The position numbers and the translations under genes are program-made. A stretch of DNA of 64,000 nucleotides from Lagopus muta (Eukaryota; Chordata; Aves; Galliformes; Phasianidae): contig NC_064433.1 in NCBI RefSeq assembly GCF_023343835.1, positions 71,384,032-71,448,031 on the forward strand. The letters are read 5' to 3'. This document shows, one piece after another, positions 21,220-34,500 of this stretch (position 1 is its first letter; the number at the start of each line of letters is the position of its first letter). A model generated the notes under the pieces. That model was not told the DNA's origin. It ran no database searches and worked only from the letters and a program-made list of their open reading frames with translations.

Positions 21220-21900
21220 TGAGATTAAGAAACAACGGTTCAAATGTTGGTCCGACCAGTTTATGACAAATCTTAATCATCAGGGAGATGGGGAAGGGGA
21301 GGCCGGAGGCTATTACGAATTAGGGTGATGGGGAAGGGAAAGAGAGCAATAGAAAAGATAGGAAAGAAGCAAGAATTACATAAAGCAGGGATAGTCACCA
21401 CCAAGATCCAGCAGCGTTCCGTTGCACGCCGTTCCAATGGTCCGAGGCAAAAGCACACGAGGAGAGAGCAGCAGAGTGGCCAGCCTTAGGCAGCAAGCAG
21501 GTACAGCGACAGAGCAAGTCCAGGAGGAAGGGGCAGGTGTCAGGTAGCAGGCCCAGGAGAGTCCATCAGCAGGCAGGCATCACACCTCATGGTTGTTGGT
21601 CCCTTCTTTATCCTTCTTCTTCTGCCTCTCCTAGGTGCTTGGGGAGTCATGTGCAGGAGTGCCTCCTGAGATGGCCATCTTCCTTGAGATAAGCCCACAC
21701 AAAAGACTGCTTCCCAGTCATTAAGCTTTGACTTATCTCTCTCTCATTGCCCCTGGCCTGCAAATCTTCAGACAAAAGATTTTGCCAACTTTGACCATCT
21801 GTGTCCCTCAGACAAAGTATTTCTCAACCCTTGACTAGGCTTTGTCCATCAGTGTTGCTCAGCAAGCTTTGAGACAAATGTGCAAAAGAAATCTCTTACA
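21220..21900 (-). mobile_element. Solo LTR of an endogenous retrovirus, minus orientation
   Basis: Read on the minus strand, the element starts TGTAAGAG and ends AATCTCA, the TG...CA ends of a retroviral LTR, and is 681 bp long. It is flanked by the 4-bp direct repeat GATG (21216-21219 and 21901-21904), read as a target-site duplication. Four bases is the duplication made by gammaretrovirus-like class I elements. Inside are clusters of imperfect CAGACAAA-type repeats (plus strand around 21765-21880). No gag, pol or env sequence lies on either side, so recombination between LTRs probably removed the interior. No canonical AATAAA is visible on the element's own strand. Family name is not assigned. 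Confidence 0.7.
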
Positions 21901-24566
21901 GATGACAGCAGTACTTTAGGGCTACTAAGTTATGTTTTGTTGGTTTTTTTTGGAGGTATCTTTCTTGTGTCTGCATCAAAATTTTCTCATGATAGCTGAA
22001 GTTTCTTTAAGGTTCACTGTGTCTTTGCTCTGCATGTGTGGCCCAATGTCACGGATCTGCAAGTGCACAGTAGGGCTGTGAAACCTGAGTCAAGAGCTGT
22101 GTAGGCATTTAAGGTACCTTCATATATCATATTTTGTGCGTGATCTCTGCCCAGTGATGTTTTATGTCCTCGTATAGTGATGTGGAAGACACAACGGTGT
22201 GAGTTTTGCTATGAGAATCAAAGACTTGACATTATTTTTGAGGCTATGGAAGAAATATATTGGTGGACAAGGATTTGAAGACCAATCAGATCCATACTAT
22301 GCTGATGTTTTACCTGTGGCCTATTCTTAGTAGCAAGGAGCATTGGCAAGCAGTGGGGTATGGCAGAAACAGGGCGTGTGTCTCAGAGACATGCTGTAGT
22401 CTGATTTACCAACTCCATCACAATACCTGGAAGCAGGAAAGCAAAGAGCCATTGTTAAATCTCAGAAGAAAAGTTTCTTCTGCTCTGTCTGTGGGATGTG
22501 GCAGTGGTGTAAACCTCTGTGTATGTAACCAAAATAATCTGTACTGGCTTATACCAGCCCAGAACCAAGCTCTAGAGGTGGCCACCGTGTAGTGCACACA
22601 TTAAAGATCTTTTCAACCAATACTTGCACAAGGTACTGAGAGATGCTTGGTGAGGACCTCAGGCACCTGTGAGCAGCATGGCTGGCATGACGCCACTCAT
22701 TTCCCTCTTAGCACAGCAATCTTTCTCTTTAAACTGAAGTTTCACAATGAATTTACATATATCAAGATAAGTAAGGTTTGCATGCCAATTTTGTTCAATG
22801 TTTTATTGAGAACATGACTTGTTGGGCACATTTCTGAGTATTTCCTTTCTCTCTTCTGAGTGGACTAAGGGCATAACATCCTTATAGGACACAGAAGTAA
22901 CTGCATGCCAACCAGAGACCAGATGACAAGGTTTCAGAGTCAGCTGGGGTGCACAAGGCATGTTCTTCCCCTGTGGGAAGTCTGTGCTCTCCCTCCAAGC
23001 TGAGTGGGAAGAATGAGTGGTTTTCTCTTTAGTTTTCCCTCCCCATGCACTTGAAGCCCTTTCTTTCTTCTTGGGGATGGCATTTCATGCCCCAGAGTAG
23101 GGCTGAGACCATATAGCCCTGGATGGAGAAGTAGCTGGGGACGAATGAGGAAGTGATGTACTGAGCAAAACTTCATGCTACAGAAATTATTTTTGTTTTC
23201 CAGAAAATCATGTAGGGTGGAGGAGGCAGGACACAAACCACTGTTGCAACAGTGTGTTTTCATTGTGATGCAAATTAATGTAATTTGGGTCGGGTTCAGG
23301 TTCACCCTGTGAACTGTTCTTGTGGCTGCAAATGAAACCAGGATGTCTTCACTTTTTCTCATACCTCTCAGTACTGCCCTCTCTTGTGCCATCTGGAGTG
23401 TGACCCCAGAGCTTGTTTTGCTACCAGGCTTCTTCCACATCTCTAGAGGATAGCTTCTTGGTGGAGCACAACACCAACATTAGTGATCTATGTGGCCGTG
23501 GTGCTCCCCTCCCTCTCTTGGCGTCTTTTTTCAGTCTGAAGGGGAAACGGGTGGCAGGATGTGCCCACAGCACAATGATGTGCAATGATCCTAAGAGGTT
23601 TCAAAACTTTTTGCTCATGCAAAGTTGTTCATGGCAAAATTAGACTGAAAGTGTCTGTGATGCTTGCAACCAGCCACACAGCAACAGATGTGAATCACCC
23701 AGACACTGCTCTGTACACCAGGGCAATGATGAATTTGAAAGTAGTAGCTTTACTTCTGGGAAAAAAAACAATGTACAGATCTGAACAGGAAATTTACTGC
23801 CTTCTTGCACAAAACTTGACTTCTCCTCACCCCCTGCCTGCAGCAAGCCTGTAAATGTTTAAGTCACCTCACTGCTATCTTGTGTGGAGTCTTTGTTTCC
23901 TGCCTTACAAACCAATGTTGACCTGGCCCTGCTGCTCTCACAGCACAGCCAGCATTAAACTCTGGGGGCACAGGGCAAAGGCAGCTCCTTGCCTGCCTCT
24001 CAAAGTGGCTGACTTCTGCTGATGATGTGCATTAGTGCGGCTCCCCTCCATCTTTGGGCCTTGGGCAGTCACCTTCATTGCTCTCTCCTAAATCTAATTC
24101 TGTTCTGCTTTGTCCAGATTATAATGTTCCTTGGAATTCATTTTAAATGCAGAGCAGGGTCAAGGAAGGCTTTCAGAGACAGTTCAGATGCTGTTAGTGT
24201 GAGGGCTGTGCTAAAGGCACTTTGGGCTTATTTCGTGGAGCTGGTTGTTAAAATCATAGCTGTTTTCTGAGCTGGCTGTTAAAAAATCATCTTTGGCAAG
24301 CTCAGCTCCTTGCAGCTTGCTGCTGTCTCTCCTCTGGTACACATTTTCCCAGGCTTGGCTCTGAACACAGCTCTTCGTCACATCCACCCACCTCCGCTGA
24401 TATTGACCTATACATCTTTTTGTCCATCAATGGAGGGACAAGTCCTTAGTAGTTCTCCCTCCTGGCCTTATCTCTTCATGCTGGCCCTGATATCCATGCA
24501 CCTGATATTCCTGTGGCAGTACAACTCACCTGGGATCAGCTCTCATCTCATTTTGGTTCTCTCAGT

Positions 24567-24583
24567 GGGGGGGGGGGAGGGGG
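24567..24583. repeat. G-run (G11 A G5)
   Basis: Eleven G, one A, five G on the plus strand. It could form a quadruplex. Confidence 0.9.
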
Positions 24584-26660
24584 AGTGAGGGATGCAAATC
24601 TCAATGTCTAGCATTTCGAAACTGTCTCTTGCTTTGAAGGACCTGCCATGCTTTACAGACTCCCTCAGTCCTATAACACAAGTTATTTTCCTTGCGCTTA
24701 CAGGCTTCTAGTGTGAAGCACGGCCACTGCTTTGCACTGCACAGGAGTATTCTTTGCCAAGGAGGACTAATGTCTGCTCTTCCCTGCAGAGGGAATTCAG
24801 GTAAAAGGAATGTGAGCATTGAAGTCTGGCCAAGATGCTGGCAGAAAACATATGTACTCTTGTGGCATGTGCCATGAAACAACAATTTGCAGCAAAGGAA
24901 AGGCTACACAGAAAAGCAGTGAGGGTTAGGTAAGTCACTGAGGTGGGTGTGTTGTGTCGTGTTTAATATTCTGTCCTTTCTGAAGGGAATGGAGTTTAAT
25001 TCTCTGTATGTGACAATTACATGAGCCAACCACTTCCCATAACAAGCACTTACAGAAAGAGGTAGTGATCTACTTAATATTGTAGGGCCAGTGAGGCAGC
25101 CGTTAGTAAGTTCACTGAAATAACTGTTTTCTTGGTCTTCAGCTTTATGTATAATTAGAGAAAAATGCAAAACTGGAACCTTGGGTCTGTACAGCCTGAA
25201 ACGGTAGAAACAGAAGAGTAAGGATTTCCCTCACTGGCTTTATTCCACCCAGATGAGAGCCTGGCAGGTAAGGGACTGAATCTGGGGTTAGAGGCACTGC
25301 CTGAGGTAGCTCAAACCTTGAGTTTCCTGTGGAAGTGTGAGATTAAGCTGCTTCCCCAGCCCTCCTGAGGTTGACATCATGACAGCAGCTTGGGTTACTC
25401 TGTTGTTTTGTCTCATCCCTAGCTCCTAATATGCCCCAAACACAACTGAGGTGAGAATTTTACCTTACTGACCATCTTAATGTTCCTTGGCGATGGAGAC
25501 AGTAAGTTCACCAGAGAGGAAAAAAAACTCAAACATTTTCAAGTTCTTGCAGGGATCAGCCTGAGAGGTGGTGAGATTTGTGGCCCAACTCATGGGTTTA
25601 ACTCATAACCCAAAACAAATGACAAATGATTGTAGCTTATATTGATCCCAAATTTGGCAGCATTTTGATCATCTTCAGAAAGAAGAATGCCAGTCTCACT
25701 GCCATCAGTAAGAAAAGTGTTGATTGGACAGGACCATAGAATTTCTGTGAGAATGAATGACTATCTTTTTCTTGCGGAGGAGAAAGTGCTGTGTTACTCA
25801 GAGGATATGAGGATGCTACAGAAATTGCACCAATTCTTCAAAGCAACACTATTGTAACTTTTTTCCCTATCAAATTCGGTTAAGTTCAGGAGATTTCCAA
25901 AGAGGAGAATTATGAACTGTGGTTGTTCCAAACAGATAAGACAATCTCAAAACACAGTGATTCTCAGGAGAAACCATGCTGTTACTGAGATAATTAACCC
26001 CAATGAGAAGGATAAGAGAAAATTCTTATGATGAAATGTTTACAAACTGGAAGGACTCAGTTCTTAGTATCTATCCAAAGTCTAATTCTGCTAAGGGGAA
26101 GTAAAAGGAATTCCTTAAAGCAAAGGCTTTCTTTTGTCTCTTGAGACCTTGGAGGGCCAGGTTCGTAGTGAGCATCAGTCTGTTCCTCATTCAGGGTTCA
26201 GAGCTCAGGATTTCTGCCAGATTTGGAGACATGGCCTTGTTGTTCTGTGTTATCAACATGTCTAGTTGATTTTTGGTCCTTCTCAAAATTGTATACCATG
26301 CCTGAAACATCGCAGAGGGGGAAGAAAGCAAATGTAGTTCTTCCATGAATATTCTGAGCAATAGCAGTTTGGATTTTCAGCATTTCTTGGAAGATGCTTT
26401 CAGTTTACAGGATGGCTTGTTCTTGGTGATCTGTGACATATCTCTGAGGCACACATCTCCTATGCAGTATGTAAATCAGCAGTAGCACATCCTAGATTCC
26501 AGTAAGCTATATCCCCCCATTCGGTTAATAGAAACCCTGAGTTCCTTTTTTAGCTTCCTCTGTTGACCACAACTCACGTCATAAGTGAAGTCCTGCCTGC
26601 CAGCCTGTGTGCATATGGTGTGCAGAACATGAACACAGCAAACCACTTCACAGCATTGTT

Positions 26661-26727
26661 GTTTTCTTTTTCTTTTTTTTTCTTTTTCTTTTTTCTTTTT
26701 TCTTTTTTTCCCCCCCTTCTTTCTATA
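26661..26727. repeat. Polypyrimidine tract
   Basis: 67 bases, almost all T and C, with repeating TTTTTCTT units, ending in CCCCCCC. Confidence 0.9.
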
Positions 26728-27227
26728 GAAAGAGTTAAAGACTAAAAGCCTTTATTAATAAAATTTACATAGCTGCTATTGCTGCAGATGAAATCATAAT
26801 GCCACTAGGGATTCCTGGGCAAGAATGCCCTCTTGCAAAGTGCACTGGAATGGATGACTGAGAGGAGTGGCTGGCATTGCTACAGAAATATAATTTTCTG
26901 TTGGATCCAGCCATGTATATTGTGGACAGGAATTTGTATAGAGTGGAAAAAAGAGTGATTTTGATGGAAGCCTGCATTTCTGAATTTGCTTCCCCTTTTC
27001 AGTATAAGCCAGGATTTACCAAAGTACGAGTCATTTCTGAACCTGTATTTGTTAGTGCATATGGAGCCTGAGTAGGTTTTGCAGAGCCTTCCTGAACTTC
27101 ACCATGGATGACAGACAGAGGCCACCATTTAGAAAGAGGGAACCAGGAAGTGGGAATGGAAGAGAGGAAAGAGAGAAGGGAGGCAGAAGGCATGAAAGGA
27201 TGGGAGTGAATCTGGGACCTGGGGCTG

Positions 27228-27260
27228 TCAAGTACAAGGCAGTCAGGGCCTTGTACTTGA
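27228..27260. repeat. Perfect 13-bp inverted repeat with a 7-nt loop
   Basis: TCAAGTACAAGGC at 27228-27240 and GCCTTGTACTTGA at 27248-27260 are exact reverse complements, separated by AGTCAGG. A stable stem-loop would form in RNA from either strand. Confidence 0.95.
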
Positions 27261-29636
27261 TGAGTGGGGTCTGCCAAGGCACTGTGTTTCCTGATGGGGA
27301 GCTCTCAGGAGAAGAGAGAACAGACAAACCTCTTGGTTTTCTCTCTGAGATTCGGGTGGCTGTCCTCTGTTTCTTGTGGCTCACAGATTACTTTATCCTG
27401 GCTCCCAAGGCCTTCATTTACCCACCAGTGACAAAGCAAGAACAATAGCAGAGTTCCCCAAATACGGGGAGAAAAAGAGCAGGAAAGGAAGTAAGTTTTG
27501 TTTCCTCAGCAAAGCCACATTGCTATCCCCTCACCTTAGACAGCTGAGTCTTAGGCTTTTTCCTGAACAGAAAAGAAATAGAAAAACTCCAGTTGTATGA
27601 TGGATGAAACACTGAGCAAATGCCTTTTGTAGTAACAAACTGATTTGGTAAATCAAGATAAATGCTCTCCTTTGGTTTAATGCTTACCTGAGCCTGGCAG
27701 GCAGTGTAGAAGTATGAGGTGATGTTGTCTTTTCTGATATTCTGCCTACTTTTAATGTTCTGGGATTATTCGCTGTCCCACTCACCCCTGAGAGAAAACA
27801 CCTGCCAAAGAAGCTATAAGCATTCTTGAAGCCCTTCAAAATTGTCTCCTGCTTTATTTCTCTCTAATTTCATGAAGGTCATTTACATGCTTTATTTTGC
27901 CACAGTTGTCAATTTGCAAGAGTAATTATTTCTTTTGAGTATACTTATCATTTTGTCACACAGTGCCCCTTTGAAGAGGAATGCAGTACTCTGATAGGGT
28001 CAGTGAATTGTGTTGTAGCATCACTGAGAAGAGAGATTGAAGAGTCTTTAAAATGTGTCCCTAGTTCTAACTATTTGCCTTGGTAAAAAATACATAACTC
28101 TAGGAAAAAAGAAGTACTCTTTCTTCTCAGTAGTATTTCCTAGTTATTTTAAAACCTAGATCCTGAGCATTTTGCCCTGGTGAAAAGAAGCCTCCCATTC
28201 AGCAAGATTTTCCTCCTGAAAGACAGAAATAGGGTATGCCAGATGGCGTCTGAGGTCTTGATCCTGCAGCTCTTGTTCACCTGCAGGTTTTAGTCTCACA
28301 CATGTATGCACATGCAAACTCACGTCACATTCAAACATAATTTGAACAGGGTCTTATTCAATATTTGGCTTTGGACTGGATTTGTGGGTGAAGGAGCAGA
28401 GGGAAAAGAGGACCACATGAAGAGAAGTAGCCATTGACTTTGTCAGGAGGAGGCTTTCTTGCTTGGCTTAAGACTCCTTGTTTCCCCGACTAATGCCTTG
28501 TGAAGTTTGCTGCATGAGGTTAAACCGATCCCGACAGATCCTGTCACCATGCTCCATGCTTAGCACAAAAACTCATGTGCAACTTCAGAGGAGCTGCTCT
28601 TTATTTACTTGTTTATTTATGAGCATGTTATCTGGGTTCAATGAAATTGGTTATTAAAAGTTCTTGCTAGCTCTGGGGTTGTCTGTTCAGTGTTGCTGCT
28701 TGCAAGCACAGCTCCCAGTCATCTGGATCATGTTTTCTTCTCTCAGTGAATGTTTCCTCTCCTCCTCCAAGCCTGGATGCTGCAGTATCTCCTCCAGCCT
28801 CATCCCAATCTTTGTGGGTCTCCCAGTGCAGCCTGTTCATGCTCTTGACAGTCCTGATATTTGGAATCCCAGGGGCCAGTTTCTGCTTTCTCCAGAACAG
28901 AGATATGCTCAGGTCGAAATGTCTGAGCTGAATGGAGAGACCTGTCACTTTAGGCCTTACTCCGCTATTGAAGAAGAGGGCAGATGTTCATTGCATCTTC
29001 ATTTCAGCCTTTTAGACACAAGGTTCAGGCTGCTGACAAAGTGCTATTTGGATTACTGCTAATCTGGCAGAGAGTAAGCCTGGTATCTCTTACTTACAGC
29101 TCCACTCTTAATTAGTTAGTGACAAAAATACATACTAAAAATACAGTTTATACTGAGATGGACTCTGCCTAAAGCTTATCTGAGGTATGGTAAAGTAAAA
29201 AGACTTTCAGTGCTCTGAGTTATTCTGAAGGTAAATCCCACAGAATACAGAAGGTTATCCCCAGCAAGGAAAATTCAGAAATTTGAAGGTGTTTTCCAAG
29301 CAGAAAGCAATAAACATAGCACATTAGAGCCAGGGCTAGACACATGATCATAATATGCATCTTCTTAAAATATAGAGCTGTGATGACAAAGTCAGAGGGT
29401 GCTAAATTTTTAAAATACTATTGTAAGAGATGTTCTACTTTTTTTCCCCAACATGCTCAAAGATGTATGGATGTGATTTATCACTCTTGATTTTACTCTT
29501 CTCTTTCTGTTGCTAGGTGTTTGCTAGGAGGATACAGAGAATGCAAAGTGATCCAAATGCTCATGCATGTTGACCACACACTTCTGCATTGCTTGGGTAC
29601 CCACAGTAAGTATGTGCTAGTAATATCCAAAGCATG

Positions 29637-29866
29637 TCACAGAATCACAGAAGCACAGAATGGCCAGGGTTGGAAGGGACCTCAAGGATCATGAATCTCC
29701 AACCCCCTGCCACATGCAGGGCCACCAACTTCCCATTTAATACTAGACCAGGCTGCCCAGGGCCCCATTCAATCTGGCCTTGAACACCTCCAGGGACGGG
29801 GCATCCACAAGCTCTCTGGGCAGCCTGTTCCAGCACCTCACTGCTCTCTCTATAAAGAACTTAAGA
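29637..29866 (-). mobile_element. CR1 retrotransposon 3' fragment, minus orientation
   Basis: The plus strand begins with three imperfect copies of the CR1 terminal octamer (AATCACAG type), followed by GGTTGGAAGGGACCTCAAGG and TCCAACCCCCTGCCACATGC, the reverse complement of the CR1 3' end. About 230 bp of the 3' region remain, a typical 5'-truncated insertion. Confidence 0.95.
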
Positions 29867-31539
29867 AGATCGAAGATGCTCTGAGCCACTGGTACAATGG
29901 TAGGGAAGGCTCTAGTACCTCACATAATAAAGGTCTCCTGCTCAAAAACCAGGGACAAAAGATGTCGAGGGTCTGATGGACTGCTCATTCCAACATGGAT
30001 GCTCCTAGTGAGACAGAGTTTTACCTGCCAACTCGGAGAAGCAGCAACAAAAGGGGGAAATTTCAGTATTTTGTTGGCCTTATGCAGAGAATGCCACTGA
30101 AGGCCTCATCCTGTAGGGTGGTAAGAATGCAGTGGTAATTAGAAATGGGAGGATCCTTAAAAAGTAAAAAAAAAGAAAGAAGAAAGCATCAAAAAACTCT
30201 GGTGTGGAAGGTTACAGAAAGGATCAAGGGCTACCCCTAGGGAAACTTCCTTTGGCTTTTAGAGTTTATGAGACATGAGCAATGTGTTTATCCTCTTTGC
30301 ATCTATTCCCAGCCCTTCCCTACCCACCTACAGATTCCTTGCTTATACACAGTGATTCTTCTGTGTGGTTTTGGCTCACTCACGGTCCTACCATGGACTG
30401 TTACTGCCACTGCATCCACCTTAAGGAAGCAATCTTCACATTTCTGGGATTAGCAGGGTGGTTGTGTTGTCCCTTTGCTCCATGTGCAAAATGTGGGTGC
30501 CCAAATGTGTGATGGCCCATGAACCAGGATGTTACCCACTCAAATGGTTTACAAGTGCCCACAGTGCTGGCACAAGCCTTGGCTGCAACAGCCCAATTGC
30601 AGTGCTCACGGCCTGAGGTTTGAAAGAGGAGTGGTTTGAAACTTGAGCACAAACCATTGGTTATCAAGCACTGTTCCTGTACCAGCTCCTGTTCCCTTCC
30701 CTTCCCCATATCTTTTATTTCTTCTTCCTGGCACAGGCTTAGGTGGGCATGCACAATATCATACATTCAGTGACTTACAAGTTTTAATTTCCTGCAGGAA
30801 ACATTTGTTATGTCCTACAGGCAGATACTTCGTTATTTTTCCTCTCCTCCCCTATTAGGCCTTTCCTTTGCTTTCGAGTATTTCTGTGACCCTAACTGAC
30901 ACTTTTGAGATTCTGAGTCCCTTTGGATCTCATTGATTTCAGGACATACGTTGGTAAATGAGAGTTTGAGTCCAATTGCTACACCTTCCTCAGTAGGTGT
31001 AAACCAGCCTGTCCATGTTGATTTTGCAATTGGTAAACAGTGCATCATTACATGTCACTAATAGCGCAATAAAAATTGTGGTGAGATGTCTGGTATGGTA
31101 GACTGGATGGAGGGAGAGAGGTGAAACGGTCTGGTTGTTGAGAACTTTTAAACTTGTCAGCAACATGGGATGTACACGTTGCATGCAAGAGGGCTGGCAG
31201 TGTTATGGGACTGCAGTCTCCCAGCAAGCATGAAAGCTTGGGCATCACCAAATTGGAAACAAGTGAAATTAGCTCTTTGGCTTTTGTCCATCTCTACTTA
31301 GGAGTGTCACAGTGTAGGCAGCAATGTATCACTGGGCTGCACTTAATGAAGGGACAATTGATGGACGTGTGTGGGCATGTAGGTTTGTACATCTCTGTGA
31401 TGGAAAGAGAGGCTTATTTATATACATACATTGACACACATCTGTAAATATATATACATAGCCTGAGCTTTGAAATATGTCTCTTAGCCACTTCAATTTT
31501 TCCATCCATGTTCCCAAATAATGATTCTTTTTCATTGCA

Positions 31540-31576
31540 CTCCATCCCATGGGCCCTCTTGGCCCTTGGGATGGAG
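31540..31576. repeat. 16-bp inverted repeat with a 5-nt loop, one mismatch
   Basis: CTCCATCCCATGGGCC (31540-31555) pairs with GGCCCTTGGGATGGAG (31561-31576) with a single mismatch, around the loop CTCTT. The stem is GC-rich and would be very stable. Confidence 0.9.
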
Positions 31577-34500
31577 GGTAAAAATTCACAAGATGAGCCA
31601 TCCCCTGGACTCTAGGGATCCATGGAACCTTTACATTCCACTTACAAAAACAGTTTTCTATCATGGTCATGTGTGATGACTTACTTTGGCCATCGGAGCC
31701 CAGATATGGATGGCTCTCAGCTGTGGTGGTTGATTGTCCCAGCTCAGCTTATCACTCAGCAAAACGATGTGTGCCACACTGCTGAGCACTGGGGAGTCCT
31801 AGAAAATAATCAAAAGTCTTCCTAGCAGGCAGCTCTGACAACCTGCAAGAGGGGAGAGTCCAGCAATTCAAACATCAAGAAGGTGAGAGGGCAAAGTGTG
31901 CTGAGCTGGAGCTGATAATTAGCTTGTGCAACCCCTACCCTCCTATGTATTTTGAAGTTGTTTTTTTTTTTTTAAAGAATTATTTGGAAACACTTTGACT
32001 GGACTGAATAAATGCTTAAACTGCTGAGCATAAGTACAGATTTCTGAATAATGACAGAACTCAGTGCTTTGCATCAGAAAGAAATTTGGAAATTTTGCTG
32101 AAAACCAAAGCTTTTGTTTTTCTTTCCAATTCTTTGCTCATTTATTAGATGCCTGCAGGTTGAGCATCTGCACAGCCGCAAGTCATGCTATTCAAATGAT
32201 CTCCATGCTCAGCAGCCCCACACACCCCAGATTTTCAGAGGATCTGAGCATCTGAGCAGGTTCCACTGGCTTCACATTACTATTATGGGGCTCCCACTCC
32301 AACCTACGTGCCAGACCCAAGAACATCAAAGGCACTGCAGAAGTTCACACCAGATGAAAGGCTGGTCCCACCCCTCTTGCCCACGGATCACTGCTTTCCC
32401 ACCTGGGTAAAATGGTGGGTAGGGGCAGGGTGGGACCAGGGGCATGGCAGCTTCTGCCCCCGTGCTCTCTCTTGGCTGCCAGGGCAGCGCCCTGGGGAGG
32501 TATCCACAAATTGAAGCTCAGCCTTCACCCGAGGCTATGTCTGCAAAGGGCATGCTTCCTCCTCCTTGGCATCTAGCTGCCAGTGCCCTTGTTTTGCTTT
32601 CCAACCCTTGCTGAGGCACAGAGCTTGCTGAAAGTAATCAGCTCGGATGTAGCCTCCTGATTTTACTCAGTTTGAATCAGTATTAAAAGCCTGCAGTTGT
32701 CTGGGCTTCCTGTGAAATAAAATCTCCCAAAAAATAAGTGGCTGCGCTTTTCCCAAAAAGGCCCCGCTGTCAGGAAAACACAGCATGGAGTAAAGGAGCA
32801 GCATCTCTGTGCAGTATAACAAGCTGTCCACAGGCTGGAAAGGCATGAGTTTGCACAGCTTAGCTTATATAAATTGAACAGCAAGTGCCAGCAAACTGCA
32901 GCAATATGAGAGAACCGAGTAGGTTTGAAGTGTTACAGAACAAAGCTACTTTTATGATTTATACACTTGCCAGCCATTGAATTCTTAACTGAAACTGGAG
33001 CTTTCCTGGTAGCACCATGAGGGCTAGAGGGGCTGTGAAGAATTTCTGGTATTGAAGCAGCTGTCCCAGTGTGAGATAGAGCTATCAATAGGAGGTCTAT
33101 CAGGGCCAGCAACAAATGCGCCATTGGTTTTGGTTTCCTCCACCTCACCAGCTCCAGTATGAGTCATATAGAGTGGTCACAACCCTCTAGACAACTGTCA
33201 TAATCACTCTGTGCAAAGTGTGGCAACAACTGAGAAGCCCCCATGCTTCCCAATGAGCTATTCATCCTTTGCTGTATGGACCCCAATGGCTGCAGCTGAG
33301 GGAGAAAACCTTGTGTGGTGGCATTCTTACAAGCTTAATGTCCCCACTCATCAGCTTGTTCCTGGGCAGTGAGGAGGCTCATGGGGGCTGCAAGGAGTTT
33401 ATGGTCACTGAAAGGAGGGCAGGTAGACACTGCATCTCTGTGACTGCCCTGTGGGATCTGTAGTCAAAGAAGATGGGCTGAAAGTCATCGTTTTGCTGAT
33501 GGTGAGAGTTGTTTCAGGCTTGTAGCTTTGTTATACTTCTGTTTTCCTGCATGCTCAGGGAGGAGTCACTTGAGTGTAACCTTTCTTAAGTGTTTTTACC
33601 TCCTGTGTAAAATGGGGATGATAGCATTTAACTACTCTTAAGCAAAATAAAGCGTCTCTACAAAGACAAGAAGAAATGCAAAGATTCCAGTAATTTTGCT
33701 TGTTGAATGAACTTTGGTCAACAGATCCAAATACCAGCCAGCATCTTCAGTGTGTAATGTAATGGCAGGTTCTTGTGTCAGTACTTCCCTGAAAGTGGTA
33801 AGAAACAGTGGTTAGAGTGCCTTCAGACCATGATCTCCTTGCTAATGCTAAGCTTGTATGCCCTGAGACATTATTTATTTAGATAATAGCTCTTATTGCT
33901 GCTGTTTTGCTAGAAAACATCCTCTGGTTTCTGATGGCTTCTGAGCCTGCAGCATTAGAGATTATTTTTTCACATTGGTTTGCACACTGCTCTCATTAAT
34001 GCTTCCAGCAGAAGCCTGTGGGCACTAAAGTGAGGAGAAAGGCATGAAATCAATGCCAGGCAGGTAGGAGGATATGGCAGGAAAGCCTAGCAGGAATATA
34101 TTTGAATATCAGCATATAAAATGCTTGTGAGGTTGTGTAAAAGTTGTGATAGTACATAGCCAACACAGGGACTACCCTGTAACTACTGAGGGCTGACTGT
34201 GGAGTGGGACTCCAATCTTCAGGCTGAAAATATCGAGGGATATCCTATATCCAAGTGCACAACAGTGATTGGGTAGCTAATGATACTTTGGGCATGGACT
34301 CTGTAAGACTGGACTGCTATTTCCTCTACATTTTCCACATGTATGCCATCTGGAATTCCAGTATCTAGTGGAATTACTTATTTTGCAGAAGTGCAATGCT
34401 GATGATGGAGTGAGAGAAACCTGTGTCAAAACAGGAACACGTCAGGTTATTTTGGTACGGAATGAAGTGGGGGACTGGTGAAATTGAGGGTTTTGGCTCA

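Larger units (their letters stand above)
21905..29636. other. Gene-poor segment
   Basis: No gene is recognised. ORFs of 166 codons (22940-23440, minus) and 114 codons (27104-27448, plus) lack domain signatures. Contents are a G-run at 24567, a pyrimidine tract at 26661, a 13-bp inverted repeat at 27228 and a GA-rich stretch at 27115-27190. Isolated good splice-site pairs occur (for example a 28-nt minus-strand pair at 27535-27562) but are not evidence of a gene on their own. Confidence 0.5.

Noticed and set aside
22940..23440. 166-codon minus-strand ORF
   Set aside because: No family resemblance, no repeats, and ordinary composition. It is treated as a chance frame.
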